NCBI GenBank assembly: GCA_963744915.1
Contig: CAVUUY010000007.1
Span: 186,001 to 250,000, forward strand
Direction: 5' to 3'
DNA from: DATAFF01 sp963744915
GTDB lineage: Bacteria > Pseudomonadota > Alphaproteobacteria > Rhizobiales > Aestuariivirgaceae
Length of the DNA stretch: 64,000 bases
In this document: one piece after another, positions 52,929 to 62,824 of the stretch
Layout: the number at the start of each line of letters is the position of its first letter
Numbering within the stretch: position 1 is the stretch's first letter
Notes under the pieces: model-generated
The model's input: the letters and a program-made list of their open reading frames with translations, nothing else
Databases searched by the model: none
Told to the model about the DNA's origin: nothing
Made by a program: the position numbers and the translations under genes

Positions 52929-54665
52929 ATGATCGAAAGACCGGTTCAGCGGCGCCTGGTCGCCATCCTGGCAGCCGACGTCGTCGGCTTCAGCCGGCTC
53001 ATGGAGCGCGACGACGCGGGCACCTTGTCGCTGCTCAAGGATCGCCGCGAGCAGATCATCGACCGTGAGACGGCGCGTCATGGCGGGCGCCTCGTCAAGG
53101 TGATGGGCGACGGGCTGCTGATCGAATTCGCCAGCGCCGTTCAGGCTGTCGCATGTGGACAAGACGTGCAGCAGGCGATGGCGGCGGCCAATGCCGATGC
53201 GGATCCGGACCAGCGCATCGTGTTGCGCATCGGCATCAATCTCGGCGATGTCATCATCGATGGCGACGACCTCTATGGCGATGGCGTGAACATCGCCGCC
53301 CGGCTGCAGTCCATCGCCGAGCCCGGGGAAATCTGGCTGTCGCGGCAGGTCCATGACCAGGTCGAGACCAAGCTCGACGTCGCATTCGACGATCTCGGCC
53401 TCAAGGAGCTGAAGAACATTGCGCGGCCGGTGCAGGTCTTTCGCATCGCCGGCACGCGGCAGGAGGCAGGCCCGCCGGCGCCGGTCGACACCAAGCGTCC
53501 CTCGGTCGCCATTCTTCCCTTCGCCAATATGAGCGGCGATCCGGAGCAACGCTACTTCAGCGACGGCATCACCGAAGACATCATCACCGAGCTGTCGCGC
53601 TTCCGCCAGCTGAAGGTGGTCGCGCGCAATTCCTCCTTTCGCTATCGCGACCTGGACGTCGACATCAGGCGGGTCGGCCGCGAGCTCGGCGTGAACTATG
53701 TGGTCGAAGGCAGCGTTCGCCGTCTCGGCAAGCGGCTCCGCATCACGGCCCAGCTGATCGACGGAGCGACCGGCAGTCACCTCTGGGCGGAGCGCTTCGA
53801 CCGCGATGAATCGGAGATCTTCGCCGTTCAGGACCAGCTTGTCCGCACCATCGTTGCCACCCTTGCCGGCCGTCTCCAGGCGGCAGGAGCGGAAGGCGCC
53901 AGGCGCAAGCCGCCGACCAGTCTCGCCGCCTATGAATGCGTGCTCAAGGCCGACGCGCTGCCCTTCGGCGATCCCGCCGCGGAGGCCGAGGCGATGGCGC
54001 TCTATGAACAGGCGATCAAGCTCGACCCGTCCTATGCCCGCGCCTATGCGCTCCTTGCCAACCTGCTGCGGCTGAAATGGGACTATGGCGCAGGCGGCGA
54101 ACCCGCGGTGCTGGCGCGCGCCTTCGATCTCGCCCGGAAGGCGGTTGCGCTCGACGAGAATGACGGCATGTGCCACGGCATTCTCGGCCTTGTCCACCTG
54201 GCCCGTTATGATCACGACCTCGCCGAGCACCACTATCAGAAGGCCTTGTCGCTGAATGCCAACAGCGCCACGCTGCTCGCCAGCATGGGCTCCCTCTACA
54301 CCTATCTCGGCAGGCCCGAGGAAGCGCTCGACCTCTTCCGCGAGGCCAGGGTCATCGATCCCTTCTACAATCCGTCCTGGTACTGGTCGGCGGTGGGTGC
54401 TGCGCATTTCATGACCCGCCAATTCGATGCGGCCGTTGCGGCACTCAACCGCGCGACCATGATGCCCTATTGGGCTCACGCCTATCTCGCCGCCGCCCAT
54501 GCCCTTGGCGGCCGGCCGGACCGCGCCCAGCATCACGCGGCCGAGGTCCGGCGCCTGTTTCCCGCCTATTCCGTCTCCCGCCACGCCACCGGCGAGCCCT
54601 ACAAGCGGCGCAGCGATCTCGAGCTTCTGACGTCGGGCCTGCGCCAAGCGGGCCTGCCGGACTGA
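52929..54665 (+). CDS. Class III adenylate/guanylate cyclase with TolB-like and TPR regions
   Basis: A 578-residue soluble signalling protein. Residues about 1-180 are a class III nucleotide cyclase domain with the metal-binding Asp residues in ILAADVVGFSRLM and VMGDGLLIEF, and GINLGDVIIDGDDLYGDGVNIAARLQ. A TolB N-terminal-like region follows (SVAILPFANMSGDPEQRYFSDGITEDIITELS), then about six TPR-like helix pairs (PSYARAYALLANLL, GMCHGILGLVHLARYDHDLAE, PEEALDLFREARVIDPFY). This domain order is common in rhizobial cyclases. ATP or GTP preference cannot be read. It precedes the amine oxidase by 21 bp. Confidence 0.9.
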   Translation: MIERPVQRRLVAILAADVVGFSRLMERDDAGTLSLLKDRREQIIDRETARHGGRLVKVMGDGLLIEFASAVQAVACGQDVQQAMAAANADADPDQRIVLRIGINLGDVIIDGDDLYGDGVNIAARLQSIAEPGEIWLSRQVHDQVETKLDVAFDDLGLKELKNIARPVQVFRIAGTRQEAGPPAPVDTKRPSVAILPFANMSGDPEQRYFSDGITEDIITELSRFRQLKVVARNSSFRYRDLDVDIRRVGRELGVNYVVEGSVRRLGKRLRITAQLIDGATGSHLWAERFDRDESEIFAVQDQLVRTIVATLAGRLQAAGAEGARRKPPTSLAAYECVLKADALPFGDPAAEAEAMALYEQAIKLDPSYARAYALLANLLRLKWDYGAGGEPAVLARAFDLARKAVALDENDGMCHGILGLVHLARYDHDLAEHHYQKALSLNANSATLLASMGSLYTYLGRPEEALDLFREARVIDPFYNPSWYWSAVGAAHFMTRQFDAAVAALNRATMMPYWAHAYLAAAHALGGRPDRAQHHAAEVRRLFPAYSVSRHATGEPYKRRSDLELLTSGLRQAGLPD

Positions 54666-54686
54666 GCAACAGCCATCAGGAGCAGC

Positions 54687-56534
54687 ATGACACCCCATCC
54701 CCTTGATCCGTTGAGCCCGGTCGAAATCGAGCGCGCTGCTGCCATCGTCCGCGGCCAGGGCGGTCTGAGCGAGGCCGCGTGGTTCGAGACCATCGCCCTT
54801 GCCGAGCCTGATCGCAACGCCTCGGCGAGCCTGCGCCGTTGCGCCTTCGTCTGCTGCTACGACCCGGTGGCGGGCGAGACCTGGGACGGGATCGCGGACC
54901 TGGCGGCTGGCGAATTCCTGTCATGGCAGCATGTCAAAGGTGCCCAGGCCCGGATCGTCGCCGACGAGTTTGCCATGGGCGGCGAGATTGCCAAGGCCGA
55001 CCCGCGCTTCAAGGAGGCGTGTGCGAGGCGTGGCATCACCGACCTTGGCGAGGTATTGGTCGAGCCCTGGGCGGCGGGTCATTTCGGCATCGCCGGGGAA
55101 GAGGGCGAGCGCATCGCCTACGGCCATTGCTGGCTGCGCAACCAGGCCGGCGACAATCCCTATGCCCGGCCGATCGCCAATCTCCATCCGGTCATCGACC
55201 TGCGCCGCCGCCGGCTCCTCAGGATCGACGACGGCGACCTGGTCCCGCTGCCGCCCGAAAGCACCGCGCTCATTCATCCCGAGCCGCGGCAGGACTTGAA
55301 GCCCCTCGAGATCACCCAGCCGGAGGGTGCGAGCTTCACCGTCGAGGGTAATAGCGTCCGCTGGCAGAAATGGCAGTTCCGCCTCGGCTTCAATGTCCGC
55401 GAGGGAATGACCCTCCATGCCATCGGCTATGAGGATGGCGGCCGCCTGAGGCCGATCATGCACCGCGCCTCCCTCGCCGAGATGGTGGTGCCTTACGGCG
55501 ACCCGACCGGTTCCAACTACCGCCGCAATGCCTTCGACATCGGCGAATTCGGCATCGGCCAGTTCCTCGACCCGCTGAAGCTCGGCTGCGATTGCCTCGG
55601 CCACATCCGCTATGTCGATGTCTGGAGCCACGACTGGTTCGGCCAGCCACGGATCATAAGCAATGCGATATGCATCCATGAGGAGGATTTCGGCATCCTC
55701 TGGAAATTCAGCGATCTCGCCCGCCGCCAGACGACGGTGCGGCGCTCGCGCCGGCTGGTGGTATCGACCACCGCGACCATCGGCAATTACGTCTATGGCT
55801 TCTTCTGGTACTTCTACCAGGACGGCACGATCGGCATCGAGACGAAGGCGACCGGCGTCCCGCTGGTCACGGCTCGAAGGCTCGGCGAGCCGTCGAGCCA
55901 CGGCGCCCTGGTGGCGCCGGGGATCGATGCCCATATCCATCAGCACGTGTTCTCCTTCCGCTTTGAGATGGCTGTCGACGGCGAGCGCAATTCCGTGTCC
56001 GAGGTCGATTTTGCCGGGGCTCCGATGGGCGGCGACAATCCCTACGGCAATGCCGTGCGGATCATCGAGACGCCGCTCGTCTCCGAGGCACAGGCCCAGC
56101 GCCTGATCGACATTGCCGCCTCGCGCTATTGGCGTGTCACCAACCCCTCGGTGCGCAATGCCCTGGGCGAGCCCGTCGGCTACCGCCTCGTTCCCGGTGC
56201 CAATGCCTTGCCCTTCCTGGACCCGGAATCGCCCGTCGCGCGGCGGGCGGGATTCATGTTCCGGCATTTCTGGGCCACCCGCTATGCCGCCGACGAGCTC
56301 TACCCCGCCGGCCGCTACCCCAACCAGCATCCCGGCGGCGATGGCCTGGCGCGCTGGACCGCTGCCGACCGCTCGCTCGACAATGAGCGCATCGTCGTGT
56401 GGTACACCCTCAACTACCATCATCTGCCGCGGCCGGAGGACTGGCCGGTGCAGCCCTGCGTCTATGCCGGCTTCCACTGGATGCCGTCGGGATTCTTCGA
56501 CAGCAACCCGGCGCTCGACGTCCCCGCGCCCTAG
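54687..56534 (+). CDS. Copper-containing primary-amine oxidase
   Basis: Oxidises primary amines to aldehyde, ammonia and hydrogen peroxide. The 615 residues contain the catalytic-base Asp284 (AFDIGEFGIG), the TPQ-precursor Tyr368 and copper ligands His418 and His420 (HIHQHVF); a third His candidate lies in NYHHLPRP near the C-terminus. At the TPQ site the sequence is N-Y-V-Y, whereas the family consensus is N-Y-D/E-Y/N, so residue 369 is unusual. No signal peptide is visible, so it seems cytoplasmic. It is probably co-transcribed with the upstream cyclase gene. Confidence 0.9.
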   Translation: MTPHPLDPLSPVEIERAAAIVRGQGGLSEAAWFETIALAEPDRNASASLRRCAFVCCYDPVAGETWDGIADLAAGEFLSWQHVKGAQARIVADEFAMGGEIAKADPRFKEACARRGITDLGEVLVEPWAAGHFGIAGEEGERIAYGHCWLRNQAGDNPYARPIANLHPVIDLRRRRLLRIDDGDLVPLPPESTALIHPEPRQDLKPLEITQPEGASFTVEGNSVRWQKWQFRLGFNVREGMTLHAIGYEDGGRLRPIMHRASLAEMVVPYGDPTGSNYRRNAFDIGEFGIGQFLDPLKLGCDCLGHIRYVDVWSHDWFGQPRIISNAICIHEEDFGILWKFSDLARRQTTVRRSRRLVVSTTATIGNYVYGFFWYFYQDGTIGIETKATGVPLVTARRLGEPSSHGALVAPGIDAHIHQHVFSFRFEMAVDGERNSVSEVDFAGAPMGGDNPYGNAVRIIETPLVSEAQAQRLIDIAASRYWRVTNPSVRNALGEPVGYRLVPGANALPFLDPESPVARRAGFMFRHFWATRYAADELYPAGRYPNQHPGGDGLARWTAADRSLDNERIVVWYTLNYHHLPRPEDWPVQPCVYAGFHWMPSGFFDSNPALDVPAP

Positions 56535-56648
56535 CGCACGAAATTTCCACAGCAATAATCCCGGATACGTGGCAAAGACCACACCGTTCCGGCCCGCGAC
56601 CTCCCCTAATATGCCCTCAGGTAACGCGATTCGCTGCGGGAGGGATCG

Positions 56649-56870
56649 ATGGGCCCGTTCATGCTGGTCATCTTTGTGTTCTTCGGAATGGATTCGAACC
56701 CCCAATTCACCCAGCGCACGGAGTTCTTTCAGTCGCGCGATGCCTGCAAGCTCGCCGGCATATATGCAACCGGGGAGCTGAAATACCGCCTCCTCGGACA
56801 GGAAACCAAACCTTACGAGGTCTGGTATCACTGCACCCCGAGCGGCGCCGAGGCAGTCCCGGTCAGCTGA
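56649..56870 (+). CDS. Small unknown protein with N-terminal hydrophobic segment
   Basis: A 73-residue protein: short hydrophobic start (GPFMLVIFVFFG), then a polar part with two Cys (RDACKLAG, YHCTPSG) spaced about 34 apart, which may form a disulphide if exported. GGGAGGG lies just before the ATG. I do not recognise a family. It stands alone between the amine oxidase and the GT4 gene. Confidence 0.6.
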   Translation: MGPFMLVIFVFFGMDSNPQFTQRTEFFQSRDACKLAGIYATGELKYRLLGQETKPYEVWYHCTPSGAEAVPVS

Positions 56871-56960
56871 GCGCCTGCGAGGAGCATTATCCTAGGACCG
56901 CTTTCGTGGGCGCTGCGTTAGGAGTTGGCCTGAAGGGCGCCAACTGCTAACGAGAGTGCG

Positions 56961-58037
56961 ATGAAGATTGCAATGGTTGCGCCGCTCATCGAGAGCGTCC
57001 CGCCGCGGTTCTATGGCGGGACGGAGCGCGTCGTATCGTTTCTCACCGAAGAATTGGTGGCCGCCGGTCATCACGTGACGCTCTTTGCTTCGGGCGACTC
57101 GGTCACCGGCGCCGAGCTTGTGGCATGCTCGGCCTGTGCCATCCGGCTCGCCCCCGAGCGTTACGATCCGGTGTTCCAATATATGTGCATGCTGGATGAG
57201 CTTAACCGCCAGGCGGATCGGTTCGACGTCATCCATTTCCATATCGACGTGCTGCATTTCCCGCTTTTCCGTTCCATCGCGCATCACACCTTGACGACCC
57301 TGCACGGCCGCCAGGACCTCATCGCGCTCACGCCGGTATACAAGCGCTTCCCGCAATTTCCCCTGGTGACGATTTCCAACGATCAGCGCAGGCCCATCCC
57401 TTACGCCAATATCATTGCCACTGTTTATCATGGGCTGCCGCTCGCTCTTTTCCGATCCGAGCGCGCGCCGCGCCGCAATTATCTCGCCTTTCTCGGCCGG
57501 GTTTCGCCGGAGAAGCGGATCGACCGGGCCATCGAGATCGCCCTGCGCGCCGGCATGCCGCTGAAGATCGCCGCCAAGATCGACCCGGTCGACACCGAGT
57601 ATTTTTCCGAAACCATCGCCCCGCTGCTCAAGGCGCCCGGCATCGAGTTCATCGGCGAGATCAGTGAGGGCGAGAAGCAGGAATTCCTCGGCAACGCCGC
57701 GGCGGTGCTGTTCCCCATCGACTGGCCCGAACCGTTCGGCCTCGTGCTGATCGAGGCCATGGCCTGCGGCACGCCGGTCATTGCCTTCAGGCGCGGCTCG
57801 GTTCCCGAGGTGGTCGACGACGCCACCGGTGCGATCGTCGAATTGATCGAGGAGGCTGTTGCCATTCTGCCGCAGGTCATGAAGCTTGACCGGGCGCTGG
57901 TTCGGGCGCGATTTGAGCAGAGGTTCTCCGCCGCGCGCATGGCCGATGACTATGTTCGGCTTTATGCCGCGGCCATGAAGTCCGACCGGCTGCCGCTCGG
58001 GATCGTGTCGAAGGGTTTGAGCATTGATGCCGCCTGA
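56961..58037 (+). CDS. GT4-family glycosyltransferase
   Basis: A 358-residue GT-B fold glycosyltransferase: N-terminal acceptor part (KIAMVAPLIESVPPRFYGGTERVVSFLTEEL) and C-terminal donor part with LAFLGRVSPEKRIDRAI, FPIDWPEPFGLVLIEAMACGTP (the E-x7-E nucleotide-sugar motif) and FRRGSVPEVV. Donor and acceptor are unknown. It overlaps the debranching-enzyme gene by 11 bases, linking it to alpha-glucan or trehalose-like metabolism. Confidence 0.9.
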   Translation: MKIAMVAPLIESVPPRFYGGTERVVSFLTEELVAAGHHVTLFASGDSVTGAELVACSACAIRLAPERYDPVFQYMCMLDELNRQADRFDVIHFHIDVLHFPLFRSIAHHTLTTLHGRQDLIALTPVYKRFPQFPLVTISNDQRRPIPYANIIATVYHGLPLALFRSERAPRRNYLAFLGRVSPEKRIDRAIEIALRAGMPLKIAAKIDPVDTEYFSETIAPLLKAPGIEFIGEISEGEKQEFLGNAAAVLFPIDWPEPFGLVLIEAMACGTPVIAFRRGSVPEVVDDATGAIVELIEEAVAILPQVMKLDRALVRARFEQRFSAARMADDYVRLYAAAMKSDRLPLGIVSKGLSIDAA

Positions 58038-60199
58038 AGAATCCGGGCCTAAGGAAAACCCGTTCTACATCGTCGACAGCGGGCCCGCCTCCCGGCCGCG
58101 GCGCACGCTCAAGCAGGGCGACAGCTTCATCATCCTCGACAGCTATGGCGAAATGGGCGTCGCGCCCGGCGGACCCGACGGGCTGTTCCATGCCGACACC
58201 CGCTATCTGTCGCGCCTGGCGGTGACCCTCGACGGACGCCAGCTGCTCCTTCTCGGCTCGACCATCCTTCACGACAATGCCGGCGCGGTGACCGACCTCA
58301 CCAATCCCGACATCATGATCGACGGCAGGATCACCATGCCGAAGGACACGATCCACCTGTCGCGTTTCCTGTATCTGTGGGACGGCATGGTGCATGAGCG
58401 CTTCGCTCTCCACAATCACGGCACCGAGACGGTCCGTTTCGTCCTGGCGCTCGGGTTCCGTTCCGACTTCGCCGACATTTTCGAGGTCAGGGGCCTGAAG
58501 AGGGCGGCCCGCGGCCGCGTCCTCGAGCCGGCGCTTTCGCCGGCCGGGGTGGTGCTCGCCTATGATGGGCTCGACGGCCTGCGACGCACCACCGAGATCG
58601 CGGTGAGCCCCGAACCCTTGACCATGGAGCGCGCCCAGATCTGCCATGCCATCGAGCTTGCGCCCGGCGCGCGCTGGACCGGCTTCATCACCATTGGCTG
58701 CGGCAACTCCCGTCCCGCCTCGGCCATCTCCTTTCTCGGCAACCTTCGTCTCGCCCGTCGTTCGCACACCACGCTGCGCCGCCACAGCGTCCGGCTTTCG
58801 ACATCGAGCCCGATGGCGAGCCGCCTCGTCGATCGATCGATTGCCGATCTCGCCATGTTGCTGACCGCGACGCCGGAAGGCCTCTATCCCTATGCCGGCA
58901 TACCCTGGTTTTCGACCACATTCGGACGCGACGGCATCATCATCGCCATCGAGCTTCTGTGGCTCGACCCCGGCATTGCCCGCGCCGTGCTGACGAGGCT
59001 CGCCGCCTTTCAGGCGCAACAGACCGACCCGGCCTCGGATGCCGAGCCGGGCAAGATCCTGCATGAGTTGCGCCTCGGCGAAATGGCACGCCTCGGCGAG
59101 GTTCCGTTCGGCCGCTATTACGGCAGCGTCGATGCGACACCGCTCTTCGTGCTGCTTGCCGGCCGCTATTTCCAGCGTACCGGCGACATCGCAACGATGC
59201 GGCGGCTGTGGCCCAACATCCTCGCCGCCCTCGGCTGGATCGACGGCCCCGGCGATCGCGATGGCGACGGCTTCGTCGAATATCACCGGGCAACCGACAA
59301 GGGCCTTCTCAATCAAGGCTGGAAAGAACTCCTACGACGCCATCTTCCACGCCGATGGCACGCTCGCCGAAGGTCCGATCGCGCTGGTCGAGGTCCAGGC
59401 CTATGTCTATGCCGCCAAGCGCTCGATCGCCCGCGTCGCCGAGGTGCTTGGCGAACATGACCATGCCGCGCGGCTGCGGCGCGAGGCGCAGCATCTGGCC
59501 GATCAGTTCGACGACGCCTTCTGGTCCGAGGAGATCGGCTGCTATGCCATCGCGCTCGACGGCCACAAGCGCCGCTGCGAGGTGGTCAGCTCCAATGCCG
59601 GGCACGCCCTGTTCGGCGGCATTGCCCGCGCCGACCGGGCGGTGCGAACCGCCGATCGCCTCCTCCAGCCCGACAGCTTCTCCGGCTGGGGAATCCGAAC
59701 GGTCGCAAGCTGTGCCGCCCGCTTCAACCCGATGTCCTATCACAATGGCTCGGTCTGGCCGCACGACAATGCCTTGATCACGCTGGGCTTTGCCGAGTAT
59801 CGCCTCCATGGCCATGTGCAGCGGGTGGTCGAGGCCGTGTTTGCCGCCGCCATGGAAATGGAGCATTACCGCCTGCCGGAGCTCTATTGCGGCTTTCGCC
59901 GGGCCCGTGGACGCGGGCCGACGCTCTATCCGGTCGCCTGTTCGCCGCAGGGCTGGGCGGCGGGTGCGCCGCTCGCGTTCCTCCATGCCTGTCTCGGCTT
60001 GAAATTTCTCCCCGAGCTCGAAGAGATCCAGCTTCACTCGCCGACGCTGCCGCGGCTGATCGAGCGCCTCGAGATCCAGGGGCTGCGGATGGGGGAGGGC
60101 GCCATCGACCTGGTGATTCATGGCAGTGGCTCGGATCTTGCAATGGCCGTCCCCTCGCGCCATGGTCAGATAAAGGCGATGCTGATCCAGGAGCCATGA
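58027..60199 (+). pseudogene. Amylo-alpha-1,6-glucosidase / glycogen debranching-type protein, interrupted by a one-base insertion
   Basis: Repaired length is 723 residues: an N-terminal beta domain of the bacterial debranching type (FIILDSYGEMG, GLFHADTRYLSRLAV) and a six-hairpin glucosidase domain (YPYAGIPWFSTTFGRDGI, GSVDATPLFVLLAG, SYHNGSVWPHDNALI). The frame breaks at 59326-59331, where GAACTC stands for expected GACTC; removing one A joins NQGWK to DSYDAIFHADG, a block conserved in homologues. Without repair the product would end near 59460, truncated inside the catalytic domain. The start is ATG 58027 overlapping the GT4 gene; the end overlaps the DUF5996 start (ATGA). The GANTC context argues for a sequencing artefact. 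Confidence 0.9.
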
Positions 60200-61167
60200 C
60201 CACGCCCGCGCAACCCCAGGCGATTTGGCCGGAGCTTCCTCTTGCCGACTGGCAGGACACCTGCGTCACGCTCCAACTCTGGACCCAGATCGTCGGCAAG
60301 ATCCGTCTTGCCCTCACGCCGTGGCTCAACCATTCCTGGCACGTCGCGCTCTATCTCACGACCCGCGGCCTCACCACCTCTCCCATTCCCCATGGCCGCC
60401 GCACTTTCTCAATCGATTTCGACTTTATCGACCATCGCCTCATCATCGCCACCGACGATGGCGCCGTCCTGTCCCTCGATCTCGTGCCGCGCTCGGTCGC
60501 GCAATTCTACGCCGCCGTCATGGCGGCGCTCGAGAAAAACGGCTTGCCGGTGCGCATCAATCAGATCCCCAACGAGATTGCCGACGCCGTCGCTTTCAGC
60601 GCGGATGAGGCGCATGCCGCCTATGATCGCGACTTCGCCCATCGTTTCTGGCGGGTGCTGCTGAGCGCCGACCGCGTCTTCAAGCAGTTCCGCACCGGCT
60701 TCATCGGCAAATGCAGCCCGGTGCACTTTTTCTGGGGAAGCTTCGACCTGGCGGTCACCCGGTTTTCCGGCCGCACCGCGCCGCTGCATCCTGGCGGCGT
60801 GCCCAACCTCCCGAATGCGGTGGCCTTCGAAGCCTATTCGCACGAGGTGAGCAGCGCCGGCTTCTGGCCGGGCGGCGGCGCCTTTCCCGAGCCGGCATTC
60901 TATTCCTATGCCTATCCCGAGCCCTCCGGTTTTCGCGCCGCACGCATCGCGCCTGAGGCCGCCTATTTTCACCAGACGCTCGGCGAATTCATCCTGCCCT
61001 ATGATGCGGTGCGGCTGTCACCCGATCCCGAGGCTCTTCTGCTGAGCTTCCTGCAAAGCACTTACGAGGCCGCCGCGACCAACGGCAACTGGGACCGCGA
61101 GAGGCTCGAATGCGCCCTCGGCCGCCCGGCCGTTCCGCGGCCCCTGTCGCGATCCGCCGAGGATTGA
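60196..61167 (+). CDS. DUF5996-family protein
   Basis: A 323-residue soluble protein of DUF5996 (WPELPLADWQDTCVTLQLWTQIVGKIRL, CSPVHFFWGSFDLAVTRFSGR, FWPGGGAFPEPAFYSYAYPEP). The family is widespread but lacks a defined function. Its ATG overlaps the upstream stop (ATGA) and a GGAG lies just before, so it is coupled to the debranching gene. A ligase gene follows 8 bp later. Confidence 0.85.
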   Translation: MTTPAQPQAIWPELPLADWQDTCVTLQLWTQIVGKIRLALTPWLNHSWHVALYLTTRGLTTSPIPHGRRTFSIDFDFIDHRLIIATDDGAVLSLDLVPRSVAQFYAAVMAALEKNGLPVRINQIPNEIADAVAFSADEAHAAYDRDFAHRFWRVLLSADRVFKQFRTGFIGKCSPVHFFWGSFDLAVTRFSGRTAPLHPGGVPNLPNAVAFEAYSHEVSSAGFWPGGGAFPEPAFYSYAYPEPSGFRAARIAPEAAYFHQTLGEFILPYDAVRLSPDPEALLLSFLQSTYEAAATNGNWDRERLECALGRPAVPRPLSRSAED

Positions 61168-61175
61168 GGATCTGA

Positions 61176-62198
61176 ATGGCGAGCCTCGCATCACGACTTC
61201 CTGTCGATCTCGACGTCGCGCCCATGGAAGCCAAGCTCGTTGCCGACCTGCCGGACGGCCCCGGCTGGCAGTTCGAGCCGAAATGGGATGGTTTCCGCTG
61301 TCTGGCCTTCAAGGCTGGCGAGGAGGTCGAGCTCAAGGGCAGGTCGGGCAAGTCGCTGGCCCGGTTCTTTCCCGACATGGTGTCGGCGCTGCATGGCCTT
61401 GCCGTCGACCGCCTGGCCGTCGACGGCGAACTGGTCATTCAGCTCGGCGATGCGTTGTCTTTCGATGCGCTGCAGATGCGCCTCCATCCTGCCGCCAGCC
61501 GCGTCAGGAAGCTCGCTGCCGAACAACCGGCGCGGCTCATCCTGTTCGATTGCCTGATGAGCGAGGCTGGCGAAAGCCTGCTCGACCGGCCGCTGTCGGA
61601 GCGCCGTCGCGCCCTCGAACGGCTTGATCTCAGCACTGGCGGCGGCGTCGTGAGCCTTTCGCCGGTCACCGCCGATGTCGGCCAGGCGCGAGAGTGGCTC
61701 CAGACCACCGGTGGCGATCTCGATGGCGTCATAGCCAAGCGGCTCGACGCAACCTACCGCCCCGGCGAGCGCGCCATGCTGAAGGTCAAGAACATTCGCA
61801 CCGCAGACTGCGTGGTCGGAGGTTTTCGCTACGAGCAGGCGAGCCGGCAGGTCGGGTCTCTGCTGCTTGGCCTCTACGACCTTGACGGCAAGCTCCACCA
61901 TGTCGGCTTCACCTCCGCCATTTCCCGGGCCGAGCGCCCCGAGCTGACCCGCCTTCTCGAGGGCTTGATCGAGCCGCCCGGCTTCACCGGCGATGCTCCG
62001 GGTGGTCCGAGCCGCTGGAGCACCGAGCGCACGGCCGACTGGCAGCCGCTGCGGCCCGATCTCGTGGTCGAGGTGCGTTACGATCATGTCACCGGCAACC
62101 GCTTTCGCCACGGCACGACCCTCGTTCGCTGGCGCAAGGACAAGCCGCCGCGACAATGCACGTTCGAGCAACTGGCCAGGACGAAGAAAGGGGAGTGA
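61176..62198 (+). CDS. ATP-dependent DNA ligase, LigC-like
   Basis: Seals DNA nicks using ATP, likely in a repair pathway distinct from NAD-dependent LigA. The 340 residues contain the adenylation motif EPKWDGFR (Lys36 nucleophile), VDGELVI, GVIAKRLDATY and KVKNIRTADCVV, and a C-terminal OB-fold region. It lacks the polymerase and nuclease domains of LigD, and no ku gene is nearby. The cluster with glucan genes is known in some Hyphomicrobiales but unexplained. Confidence 0.88.
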   Translation: MASLASRLPVDLDVAPMEAKLVADLPDGPGWQFEPKWDGFRCLAFKAGEEVELKGRSGKSLARFFPDMVSALHGLAVDRLAVDGELVIQLGDALSFDALQMRLHPAASRVRKLAAEQPARLILFDCLMSEAGESLLDRPLSERRRALERLDLSTGGGVVSLSPVTADVGQAREWLQTTGGDLDGVIAKRLDATYRPGERAMLKVKNIRTADCVVGGFRYEQASRQVGSLLLGLYDLDGKLHHVGFTSAISRAERPELTRLLEGLIEPPGFTGDAPGGPSRWSTERTADWQPLRPDLVVEVRYDHVTGNRFRHGTTLVRWRKDKPPRQCTFEQLARTKKGE

Positions 62199-62203
62199 CC
62201 GCA

Positions 62204-62614
62204 ATGGCAACCGTCAGGCTGATTTCCTATCAGGAGGCAAGCCCGGAAGTGCGAGAGGTGTTCGACGACATCCGCCGCACCCGCAAGACCGATTTCATCA
62301 ACAACATGTGGCTGGCGCTCGCCAGCGATCCCGCGCTCCTGCGGCGGACCTGGTCCGAGGTCAAAGCGGTCATGGGGCAGGAAAGCGCCATCGACCCGCT
62401 GACCAAGGAGATGATCTACATCGCTGTGTCGGCGACCAATGGCTGTGGCTATTGCGTGCATTCCCATACCGCGGCCGCCCGCGCCAAGGGAATGACGCAA
62501 GAGCAGCATGGCGAGCTGCTCGCCATCATTGCCCTTGCCGCCAAGACCAACCAGCTTGCCAATGCCCTCGCAGTGCCCGTCGACGCCGCATTCGATCGCG
62601 GACAGCAAGACTGA
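62204..62614 (+). CDS. AhpD-like (carboxymuconolactone decarboxylase family) protein
   Basis: A 136-residue helical protein with the AhpD-type Cys motif in NGCGYCVHSHTAAARAKGM (C-x2-C, with a His three residues after the second Cys), typical of peroxidase-linked members rather than true decarboxylases. It may reduce peroxides or act as a thiol-disulphide partner. ATG 62204 is preceded by GGGGAG and lies 5 bp after the ligase stop. Confidence 0.88.
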   Translation: MATVRLISYQEASPEVREVFDDIRRTRKTDFINNMWLALASDPALLRRTWSEVKAVMGQESAIDPLTKEMIYIAVSATNGCGYCVHSHTAAARAKGMTQEQHGELLAIIALAAKTNQLANALAVPVDAAFDRGQQD

Positions 62615-62635
62615 CGAAAGGAGCCCGGAAGCGCC

Positions 62636-62782
62636 CTACCGCTTCTTTCTCTCCTCAGGCTTGTTCTGGACCGGCGGCGTCGGATGCTGGTGCTGCGCCA
62701 GCCACACGAGATAGGCCAGCGGGACGACATAAATCGTCAACATCACGGCAAGCGCGAGATGCATCTTAGTCATTACGTCCAC
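62636..62782 (-). CDS. Small single-helix membrane protein next to the MFS transporter
   Basis: About 48 residues (45 if the next ATG at 62771-62773 is used): one membrane helix (LALAVMLTIYVVPLAYLVWLA) and a polar basic tail (KPEERKKR). An AAAGGA eight bases before a GTG at 62780-62782 favours that start. It lies 42 bp downstream of the MFS gene and in the same direction; small single-helix partners of MFS transporters are known as 'MFS transporter small subunit', a plausible identity. Confidence 0.6.
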   Translation of the reverse strand: MDVMTKMHLALAVMLTIYVVPLAYLVWLAQHQHPTPPVQNKPEERKKR

Positions 62783-62824
62783 GTCAACTATCCTTTCACC
62801 GGAGCCGCCGGCATCTGACAACTC

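Noticed and set aside
54921..56831. A 636-codon open frame on the minus strand opposite the amine oxidase
   Set aside because: Shadow of the oxidase gene, without ribosome-binding site or motifs.
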